Source: a virus. From it: a stretch of 58,299 bases of DNA. Below are positions 1 to 7,633 of the stretch, piece by piece. The number at the start of each line of letters is the position of its first letter. The stretch's first letter is position 1. Made by a program: the position numbers and the translations under genes. The stretch lies in the IMG/VR virus record IMGVR_UViG_3300021225_000305, positions 1-58,299 of that record. One strand, written 5' to 3'. A model generated the notes under the pieces. The model saw only the letters and a list, made by a program, of their open reading frames with translations, was not told where the DNA came from and did no database searches.

Positions 1-3000
1 TTGATGAAAAAAGAGAAGATGGTAAAAAAGAATCTGTAAATGAAATATGGGATAAATATAATAACGGGGAAATAACTTTAGAAGAAGCACAAAATCAAAT
101 ATTACAAGATGGAAAAGATCCAAACGTCACAGAATGGGCAGAGTTCACAGGAAAACTCTTGGACAGTGAACAAAGAGCATCAATCTTTTTACCAATACGT
201 CCAAGCGAACGGGCAAAAACTTCCACTGGAATGGGAGACGTCACAGGAACTGGTGGAGATGTATCCAGAGTGGGAGGAAGAGATAATGGAGAACGCACTT
301 CTACCAAATTAGCAAAAGGTTTACGCAAAGGAGCTGAAGCTGCTCGTAAGGGTAAGAGAGGCGGTCTTGCGATGAATCCTATTGATCCGTTCTTAGAGGT
401 TATTGCCAAGGCCCTTGAGGCAGGTGCATCTCTAACAGAGGCTATTGCAAAAGGTATTGAGGCATTCAAAAACTCAGACTTCTACAAGAACTTAACTGCT
501 CAAGAGAAGAGCAAGGCTGTAAACGATCTTAAGAAGGCAATGGACGAGCAAATTGCTCCGACTATTGCCAATCTTATCAACGAAGAAATGTTGAAAGGTA
601 AGGGAGTTTACACAGCTTCACAAAATGTGAAGAAAGCAATGATTAATGAAGGGGTTATCGATGAGGCAACCTTTGATCGAATTGTTGGGAAGGCTGAAAA
701 AATTGTTAAGGACGAGGCAGAGCAGATGATAGTAGACGCTACAGATAAAGCTGTGGAGGATGTTAGATCAGGCGCAGGTTTAGACAATGCGTTAAATGCT
801 CTCTCTGACTTTATTAATAATGAAGTAGGTTTCTATAAGTCTCAAGATAAGACTCTTAAGAAAGATTTAGCTGATAAGGCTAAAGCTAACGTGATGGATC
901 AATTAGCGTCTAAGATAGCAGGTGATGCTAAGTCTTACATGGATGTTGATAACATGAGTAAGGCAGATGCCATTGAGAAAGCTTTAGGTGATGCTACATC
1001 CGCAGGTATGGAGTTCTCTACGGTAGATCAATTGCGTGATTCTGTTAAGAACTCTCTTGATAAAATCAAATCTAAAGATGCAGCTGAGGCTAGAAAGAAA
1101 GAGCCGACAGTTACGACTACTGAGAAGCAGATTATGAAGGATAAGCTTAAGGCTATGGACGCTGCTCTTAAAGAGGCGGTAGCTAAAGCAAAGCAAGATA
1201 AGAAAGATGAGAAGGAGATGCGACAATTAGTTCGCAATTGGGTGAAAGAATACTTAAAGACTTCGGGTATCTCTGCTAAGATTTCTCCTGTTCAAATGAG
1301 AGCTATTGTATCAAGAGCAACAGGAGTTGTATCTGATATGACGGACACTAAGATGAAGGCACTCACAGACTACGTTGAAAAGGTTGTTGCCGATCAGGAG
1401 TACGCTCAAATGATTAACGATCTTGAAAAGAACAAGAAGGGAGCGAATAAGAAGAGACACAACCAGTACACAGAAGCGGTGAGAAGATATTTATCTCTCC
1501 CTCTTGTGAACTCGGATGGCACCCCTCTTATGAATGACCAGGAATTAAAGGCATACGCTGAATCTGTTGCTCGTTTAAATCAAAGCGTTCCTGACCATAG
1601 TCGTATGGACATGAATCTTGCTGATCGCGTGTTAAACGATTACAATCAAGTTAAAGAGGATGTAACTATATTAGATTACAATCAAGCTTTTACTGATGTA
1701 AAAACTTCAGACATTAATGATCTTGAAGAGTACAGAGAATTTGTTAGAAAAGTAAATAAAGCTAAACGGATTTTGGATTCTTTATATAATCAAGGTAAGA
1801 TTACTCAGGATGAATATAATTCCAAATTAGAAGATTTATATACTAAAGAAAATGGTCTAAGAGTTTACGAACAGCAACACCAAGATCAAATTGACGCTCT
1901 CAAAGAGGGAATGATTGATGATATCGTGGATATGTCTAAATATGTTGATAAGTCAGGATTCATTGGTCAACAAAACGAGGTGTACCGTAGACTGGAAGTA
2001 ATGCTTACAAAGCCTGAAATGTTAATGAGTCTTGATGTTAAAGATCTTGCTAAGTTGACAGAGGTGATGGATCGTATGGCTGATGGTTTTGTAGCTGAGA
2101 AAGAATTGCGTGAGATTGTAAACAGAGCTGAGACAAGAGGTCAGAAGAAAGGAGAGAGCATTGTTAATCAATTAGCTTCTATCTACAAATCTTTAAACAC
2201 TCCTGACTTGACTAAGTTGAGAAACTTGTTGAAGCTCACTGAGCCTGCTCAAATAGAGCGTGTCCTTGGGTTAGCTACAGGTCCTATTTACAATAATATT
2301 ATTCAACCAATCAACTCGGCATTTACTAAGATGCGTAAGAACAACGAGAGATTGATGGATCAGTATTACCAAGCCCGTCAAAACAATAAATTTAAGGGCG
2401 ATGTTGTTGTAAAGAGATCTGAGTATGACAAAGGAATCGGATCTAAGTTAAGCGGTAATATTACAGTGAAAGCTGATAAGTACTACTCTACTCGTGTTGC
2501 CATGTTGTCTAGCATATTCGACTACGCTAGCAAGGCTATGGAACAGAAGGCAGAGACAAAAGATTTCTGGGGTGAGAACTTAGAGAAGGCTGATGTTAAA
2601 AAGGCTTATCACAATGATGGCTCTCTTCACATTGTTAACGACATTTATTCTAAATTGAATAATGATCCTCGCTTCCAAACTAATGGCAAATTAGATTACA
2701 CGAAGATTTACGAGGCTTTCTTAAATGATCCTAAATCTGTAATGTCAGAGGCTGAATATAAGTTATATGAAGCTACTCAAAAGATTAATAAGGAAGAGAT
2801 TGGAGAAGCTCTTGTAAGTGCCAACGCTATACGTGGTATCAATGGAGAGATCAGTGCTGTACACTACCCAAGAAAGTCTTTAGGAAAGTCTTCTGCGGAA
2901 GACGCTGACCTAGTAGCTGGAACAGGAGGAAAGGTGGGAGGTCTACGTGCAGGATCTTCTTATTCTCGTGTGCTTGAGACTCCTAAGGACGCTATTGATT

Positions 3001-5249
3001 TGAATCTTGACAGAGTAATGGCAACTCAGATTTATGAAGCCTCTCGTGACTTGTATTTAAATGATGCCATCCAACAGACTAATGAGGTGTTTAGAAACGC
3101 GAAGGAGAATGCTAATCCTGACGAGAAGGCTATACTACAAGCCATTCAAGATTGGAATAGAAATCGTGTAGATTTTGAGTTAGAAAAGTCTTCTAAGAAT
3201 GTTATTACCAGAGCGTTTGGAGGTTTTGCTTCATACGCTTTGATCGGCAAGGTGAGAACTCCTGCTGAATTTGGAACAAACTTGTTTTCAGGTATATTTA
3301 ATCAACTAAGCAATGTTGCTAAGATTGGACCTAAGGCTCTTACGAATCCTATTAATCCTCTTCAAACGCAAGAGTCTAAAAAGATTATGGAGAAGTTTGA
3401 TAGTCCTGTTCAGTTTATGAGTTGGAATATGAAAACATATGCAACGTATGGTAAAGGAAAAGTGGATAAGAATTATAAATCCTCTTTCTACAACAATACG
3501 ATTAATATGTTAATGAATATTTCTGGCCCTCTTACTGTAGGTGAATGGAGATCTGACTTCGATGCTAAATTTAAGGAGTTAACAGGAGAGAAATACAACG
3601 AAGCAAAACACCTTGATAATGATGAATACTTTTATGCAATGCAAGAAGCTTCATCTTATGCTAACCAACAGATCGAAAGAATTAAAGGTGGAGCATTTAA
3701 AGGCCAAGGCAAACAATTCGTTGCGGTAAATCCTATTACGGATATCAAGAAAATATTCCCTGGTGTAAAAATCAAAGATGAAGAGGGAATGGTAAGTGCT
3801 AACGACACCTTTGCTCAAATGACTAATATGTTCAACAACTTTGTTGGTCGTGATGTCAAGAACTTTGTTTCAGGTGCTTGGCAAGCAGGAACAGGAAGAG
3901 ATGTATCAGGAGGAATTAAAGACATGATAGGTTCTTCATATCGTCTAGGTTCATACTACTTGATATACAACCTTATTGACGCTGCAATGAAGTCTGCTCT
4001 AGGAGATGACGAGGAGAAGAAGAAGGGAGAGAAAAAGATGGAGATGTTCACTACAGAAGAGGGTAGATGGGATACTGCATTTAATACTGTATTGAACTTT
4101 GTTACAACAGTTGCCACATCTAAATACGGTGCTAACGGGCGTGCCATTGCTGTGGGTTGTTTAAATTATTTATACAATAACACCAATAACGAAGAACAGA
4201 GGAAAATGGCTGCCGATGCTTTAGCTTCTATGTATTTCCAAGAGCCTGTAGAAATGGGGCAATATGGAGCAGCAGAGAAATTTATATATATGGCAACTAC
4301 AATGTATATTCCTCCTGCTGATGTTATTGCCAATCAAGCTCAAAAAGAATTTGATCGTTTATCAGGAAGCGATAAGTACAAGGGAGCTACTATTACAGAC
4401 TTCTTTGATCAGACAGGTAAATTCTTTAATGATCCTGAAGTTGTGGAGTATAGAAAATTCTTAGCTGGAGGATTTACTTTAGCCACTCAAATTGGTGTTG
4501 TTACAGGAGTAAGTTTCCCGTTTTTTAAAGATGTAGTTAAATTAATAGCAAAAGATGTTCAAGACAAGCAGAATATAGTTATTTTAAACAAGCGTGGAGA
4601 AAACATGGTTGAAGGGGTGCTTGATTTTGACATTGATGGTAATGGAATGGTCTCCGTAACTGTTGACATTCCAGGTATGCCTGCTGACCAGAAGAAAGTT
4701 ATTAATGAATCTCTTTCTAATGCTGCTAGTGATAAATTTAACAAACTGATTGGAAAAAATATAGAGACGATAAACGCAATGTCTGAGAAAGATGAAGTTG
4801 AGTCAGCTCATAAGTTTGCCTGGATTCAATATTATTATGATTTGGCCATACATCAAGCTAAAGTAGAAGCTAAACTTGCTAAACCAGAAGAAGCTCCACA
4901 ACCGCCAATTGAAAGTTCTAATTATATTGAAAGTGAAGAACAGAAGAAAAAATGGCTTGAAAACTATCAAAACGCACGTGCTACAGGCAAATTCTCATCA
5001 GCATCTAAATTGTCAACAACAAGAGATGTGCAGGAAGGTATCCAACAATTAATAGATAATAGTGAGTATAAAGACATTTATAACTCTCTTGATCCTAATA
5101 AAGTTGAGAATATTGGAGCTATAAAAGCTATGAATGCTTACTTCAATGACCTCTACCAATATAATGTAACACCTGTACCAGGGAAACAACCAAAGGCTAG
5201 CGATTATTTTTATAAAGATTATAACGGAAAAATAACTCCTGTTGAATAA
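1..5249 (+). CDS. Giant internal virion protein, C-terminal part (5' end cut by window edge)
   Basis: The reading frame is open from base 3 and ends at TAA 5249, giving 1748 residues here. It has no methionine start of its own because it continues a gene entering from the left; it joins in frame with the gene leaving the right edge at 57021, for about 2175 residues in total. The segment is largely helical and charged, with long Lys/Glu/Asp/Ala stretches. A Gly-rich patch followed by the motif MNPIDPF near codon 124 resembles very large podovirus proteins carried inside the capsid. A hydrophobic patch lies around 3940-4000. It follows two other internal-virion-like genes (54788, 55480) and precedes lysis genes, which fits an ejection protein. 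No catalytic motif was recognised. Bases 109-312 also read open in another frame. Confidence 0.8.
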   Translation, partial: DEKREDGKKESVNEIWDKYNNGEITLEEAQNQILQDGKDPNVTEWAEFTGKLLDSEQRASIFLPIRPSERAKTSTGMGDVTGTGGDVSRVGGRDNGERTSTKLAKGLRKGAEAARKGKRGGLAMNPIDPFLEVIAKALEAGASLTEAIAKGIEAFKNSDFYKNLTAQEKSKAVNDLKKAMDEQIAPTIANLINEEMLKGKGVYTASQNVKKAMINEGVIDEATFDRIVGKAEKIVKDEAEQMIVDATDKAVEDVRSGAGLDNALNALSDFINNEVGFYKSQDKTLKKDLADKAKANVMDQLASKIAGDAKSYMDVDNMSKADAIEKALGDATSAGMEFSTVDQLRDSVKNSLDKIKSKDAAEARKKEPTVTTTEKQIMKDKLKAMDAALKEAVAKAKQDKKDEKEMRQLVRNWVKEYLKTSGISAKISPVQMRAIVSRATGVVSDMTDTKMKALTDYVEKVVADQEYAQMINDLEKNKKGANKKRHNQYTEAVRRYLSLPLVNSDGTPLMNDQELKAYAESVARLNQSVPDHSRMDMNLADRVLNDYNQVKEDVTILDYNQAFTDVKTSDINDLEEYREFVRKVNKAKRILDSLYNQGKITQDEYNSKLEDLYTKENGLRVYEQQHQDQIDALKEGMIDDIVDMSKYVDKSGFIGQQNEVYRRLEVMLTKPEMLMSLDVKDLAKLTEVMDRMADGFVAEKELREIVNRAETRGQKKGESIVNQLASIYKSLNTPDLTKLRNLLKLTEPAQIERVLGLATGPIYNNIIQPINSAFTKMRKNNERLMDQYYQARQNNKFKGDVVVKRSEYDKGIGSKLSGNITVKADKYYSTRVAMLSSIFDYASKAMEQKAETKDFWGENLEKADVKKAYHNDGSLHIVNDIYSKLNNDPRFQTNGKLDYTKIYEAFLNDPKSVMSEAEYKLYEATQKINKEEIGEALVSANAIRGINGEISAVHYPRKSLGKSSAEDADLVAGTGGKVGGLRAGSSYSRVLETPKDAIDLNLDRVMATQIYEASRDLYLNDAIQQTNEVFRNAKENANPDEKAILQAIQDWNRNRVDFELEKSSKNVITRAFGGFASYALIGKVRTPAEFGTNLFSGIFNQLSNVAKIGPKALTNPINPLQTQESKKIMEKFDSPVQFMSWNMKTYATYGKGKVDKNYKSSFYNNTINMLMNISGPLTVGEWRSDFDAKFKELTGEKYNEAKHLDNDEYFYAMQEASSYANQQIERIKGGAFKGQGKQFVAVNPITDIKKIFPGVKIKDEEGMVSANDTFAQMTNMFNNFVGRDVKNFVSGAWQAGTGRDVSGGIKDMIGSSYRLGSYYLIYNLIDAAMKSALGDDEEKKKGEKKMEMFTTEEGRWDTAFNTVLNFVTTVATSKYGANGRAIAVGCLNYLYNNTNNEEQRKMAADALASMYFQEPVEMGQYGAAEKFIYMATTMYIPPADVIANQAQKEFDRLSGSDKYKGATITDFFDQTGKFFNDPEVVEYRKFLAGGFTLATQIGVVTGVSFPFFKDVVKLIAKDVQDKQNIVILNKRGENMVEGVLDFDIDGNGMVSVTVDIPGMPADQKKVINESLSNAASDKFNKLIGKNIETINAMSEKDEVESAHKFAWIQYYYDLAIHQAKVEAKLAKPEEAPQPPIESSNYIESEEQKKKWLENYQNARATGKFSSASKLSTTRDVQEGIQQLIDNSEYKDIYNSLDPNKVENIGAIKAMNAYFNDLYQYNVTPVPGKQPKASDYFYKDYNGKITPVE

Positions 5250-5270
5250 AAAAAGTGTAAATTTGTGACT

Positions 5271-5771
5271 ATGAAAAAACCAGTAAAATTATCTTCAGAG
5301 ATTGTAAACTTACTCCTCCCTCGTTTGAAGGATGAGTTTACAGCTGCTTACTTTTATCGTTCTGCATCTAACTGGTGTAATAATGTAGGATTTTTTAAGG
5401 CAGGTACTTTCTTTGCCAAGGAGTCTGAGGACGAATTTGGTCATGCTAAAGGGATCGAAGATTTCTTAGTAAATTGGAATGTGACTCCAGAGTTGCCTAC
5501 AATTGCAAAGCCTGTTCTTACTTTCTCTAATCTGTCTGACGTAATCTCTCAAGCTTATGAGATGGAGTATGCTCTATACGAAGCATATGAAGAGACAAGC
5601 ATGAAGATCTTTAAAACAGAGGATCTATGCGTATTTGATTTTTTACAAAAATACAGATCAATACAAACAGCATCTGTTGCTGAGTATAGCGATAAGATTA
5701 ATACTTTAGAAGGTGTTAATTTAGGTAGCAAGTTTGAAATGTTAATGTTAGAAGAAAACTTATTTGGATAA
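5271..5771 (+). CDS. Ferritin-like four-helix protein
   Basis: 166 residues from ATG 5271; a GTG two codons upstream is also in frame. The N-terminal half reads like a ferritin/Dps helix pair: a helix with a Glu followed by AAYFYRSASNW, then a second helix with FFAKESEDEFGHA, where the E-x-x-x-x-H spacing matches the ferritin iron ligands. A later helix carries several Glu and Tyr. The length matches bacterial ferritins (about 165). Iron storage or oxidation is inferred from the fold only. It sits between the giant virion gene and the lysis cassette, so it is probably expressed late. It could instead be a structural helical bundle that has lost the metal site. Confidence 0.6.
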   Translation: MKKPVKLSSEIVNLLLPRLKDEFTAAYFYRSASNWCNNVGFFKAGTFFAKESEDEFGHAKGIEDFLVNWNVTPELPTIAKPVLTFSNLSDVISQAYEMEYALYEAYEETSMKIFKTEDLCVFDFLQKYRSIQTASVAEYSDKINTLEGVNLGSKFEMLMLEENLFG

Positions 5772-6262
5772 TGACAGCATTAAGCAAATACGCTACATTA
5801 GAGGAGTGCAGTAAGTCAGTTACAGCCTCTCGTCTCGGCATCGATAATAACCCTCCAGTAGAGGTTAGAGACAATTTAAAAGAGGTTTGCACTAAGATAT
5901 TTGATCCATGTCGTGAATTTGTAGGTGGTCCTCTAGGGATTGCTTCAGGTTATAGAAGCCCTAAATTAAACAAGGCTGTAGGTGGATCAAAGACTTCTCA
6001 ACATATGACGGGTGAGGCTCTTGATATTGATTGTGACGTATTTAATCACGGAAACAATAAGGATCTTTTTTATTTTATAAAAGACAATCTTAATTTTGAT
6101 CAGATGATTGCAGAATTTAAGAACGGATCAAACCCAGAATGGGTTCACGTATCTTATTCTCGTCTTCACAATAGAAAACAGATATTAATCGCAACAAAGA
6201 GAAATGGCAAAACAGTTTATCTCCCATATTCTGATAAGTTGTTTAAAGAAATTTACGGTTAA
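5771..6262 (+). CDS. M15-family peptidase, probable endolysin
   Basis: 163 residues; the start overlaps the previous stop (TAATG). The zinc peptidase M15 (D-Ala-D-Ala carboxypeptidase-like) signature is present: SGYRS at residues 59-63, then SQHMTGEALDID at 77-87 with His78 and Asp85, and EWVHVSY with His126 as third zinc ligand. This family cuts peptide cross-links of peptidoglycan. There is no signal peptide, so it would need the adjacent holin-like proteins to reach the wall. The gene order ferritin-like, peptidase, coiled-coil/TM protein, holin supports a lysis cassette. Confidence 0.85.
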   Translation: MTALSKYATLEECSKSVTASRLGIDNNPPVEVRDNLKEVCTKIFDPCREFVGGPLGIASGYRSPKLNKAVGGSKTSQHMTGEALDIDCDVFNHGNNKDLFYFIKDNLNFDQMIAEFKNGSNPEWVHVSYSRLHNRKQILIATKRNGKTVYLPYSDKLFKEIYG

Positions 6263-6264
6263 TT

Positions 6265-6516
6265 ATGAACACTGAAAAAGAAATAGCATTGATACACGAA
6301 GAACTACAAGAACTTAACAAAAAGATTGACCGTATTTATAACGTGTTAATCGGAGACGAACAGATGAAGATTGAAGGGCTTGTAGATAAGGTTGCTCAAC
6401 ATGATCGTTTTATTCAAAAACAAAAAATCAGTCAGGCTCGTATAGCAGGTATTGCCACGGGTATGGGTATCGTAGGTGGTATCCTTGTCGAGATGATCAT
6501 GAAAATGTTTGTATGA
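6265..6516 (+). CDS. Small coiled-coil protein with C-terminal membrane segment
   Basis: 83 residues. The first two thirds are heptad-like and charged (HEELQELNKKIDRIYNVL), followed by one Gly/Ile/Val-rich hydrophobic segment at the C-terminus (about residues 60-83). This layout resembles XhlA-type or accessory lysis proteins. It lies between the M15 peptidase and a two-segment membrane protein, overlapping the latter by four bases. A role as holin partner is inferred from position; no specific family is certain. Confidence 0.6.
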   Translation: MNTEKEIALIHEELQELNKKIDRIYNVLIGDEQMKIEGLVDKVAQHDRFIQKQKISQARIAGIATGMGIVGGILVEMIMKMFV

Positions 6517-6758
6517 AATGGATAAAATCTCTTTTAAGTTCTGAGGGAGACGCTAGTTCCAAAAGAGTTAGTGCTATACTGTCTCTTCTTGTTTGCATAT
6601 CAATGGCGTATATAGCCACTTTTACAGAATATAAATGCCCTGAATATATGTTTGAGGGCCTTTTAGTTATTGCAGGAGGGGGTTTGGGACTTACGGTTAT
6701 TGAGAGTATCTTTACACGATATAAAAAAAAGGATGACACACCATCCGAAGAACAATAA
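6513..6758 (+). CDS. Probable holin
   Basis: 81 residues, ATG overlapping the preceding TGA. It has two hydrophobic segments, around residues 20-38 and 46-62, separated by a short loop (TEYKCPEY), and ends in a Lys-rich then acidic tail. Size, topology and position next to the M15 peptidase fit a class II-like holin that permeabilises the inner membrane at the end of infection. No sequence motif proves it; the assignment rests on topology and neighbours. Confidence 0.65.
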   Translation: MKWIKSLLSSEGDASSKRVSAILSLLVCISMAYIATFTEYKCPEYMFEGLLVIAGGGLGLTVIESIFTRYKKKDDTPSEEQ

Positions 6759-6769
6759 AAAACAAACGC

Positions 6770-7633
6770 ATGAGTTTTAAAATACCTTTCTCTCTATCTT
6801 CGGAGGAGAAGGCTCTGATGGATCTTTACACGATCTTAAATAGCCAATTAAATAGTCCGACATCTTCCTGGTCTCTAGTTAAAGAAGAAACGCTTACTCC
6901 TAAAAGTGCTAGAGTAAGTGGTTTTATCCGTGTTGTAGAGAATGGTGTAGAGAGATGCTCAGACTCATTTACAGCTATATGTGATGACGGAAGACCACGA
7001 GAGGTAATAACAGCCATAGCAACTGTAAAACTCCTTGTAATGTGCTGTACGGCACTCGGAATACCTGTGGAGTTTCAATTTGAGAAAAATAAAAAACCAA
7101 CAAAAAAACAAGAAGCAAAAACATGGAAAGAGTTGGCTGAAGATCATGCCTTGGATCCTATTATGGTTGCTAAGTGCGATACTATTAAGTCTCTTCGTAG
7201 GTATTGTAAGCCCCTTAATTTCCCTATTGGCCAGGCTCTTGAAGAAGTTCAGAAGAAGTTTGAGTCGGAAAGGGTAACAACAAAGCAGTTCTTTGAGTTC
7301 CTATACGGAGAATCAAATTACAATAAGATTAAGTCAAGCTTTAAAAAAAGAAAGGCCACTCGAATTGATGTACAAAATAACGTACAAGAAGAGAGTGATA
7401 GTAAGAAAGAGCCTGTAGTTATCAAAGCACCTTCCTTTGAACCAATTGCTAGTACAGCTAGATCTCATTCAGAGGCTAAGTATGTCATTGGCAAAATGAT
7501 AAGCCTTGGAATAAATAGTTCTACATTTGAAAAAATTAGTCAGGAGATGGCTGACAAATACGGTAATTTTCAGTACTTTTGTATTAACGCAACCGATGAA
7601 GAGATTGCGTCAGTACTAATGCTAGTAGATTAA
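6770..7633 (+). CDS. Unknown phage protein, 287 aa
   Basis: A soluble 287-residue protein, not recognised. The N-terminal 100 residues look globular with two Cys near residue 91 (VMCCTALG). A Lys-rich linker follows around residues 106-116, then helical segments and a C-terminal helical domain after an acidic/basic linker (about 200-230). It lies between the holin and the tail fibre and overlaps the fibre start (TAATG), so it is co-translated with the fibre. A fibre-assembly or adsorption accessory role is only a guess. Confidence 0.7.
   Translation: MSFKIPFSLSSEEKALMDLYTILNSQLNSPTSSWSLVKEETLTPKSARVSGFIRVVENGVERCSDSFTAICDDGRPREVITAIATVKLLVMCCTALGIPVEFQFEKNKKPTKKQEAKTWKELAEDHALDPIMVAKCDTIKSLRRYCKPLNFPIGQALEEVQKKFESERVTTKQFFEFLYGESNYNKIKSSFKKRKATRIDVQNNVQEESDSKKEPVVIKAPSFEPIASTARSHSEAKYVIGKMISLGINSSTFEKISQEMADKYGNFQYFCINATDEEIASVLMLVD

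Noticed and set aside
984-1237. Minus-strand ORFs opposite the giant virion gene
   Set aside because: Leu/Ser/Phe-rich antisense shadows of Lys/Glu-rich coding.
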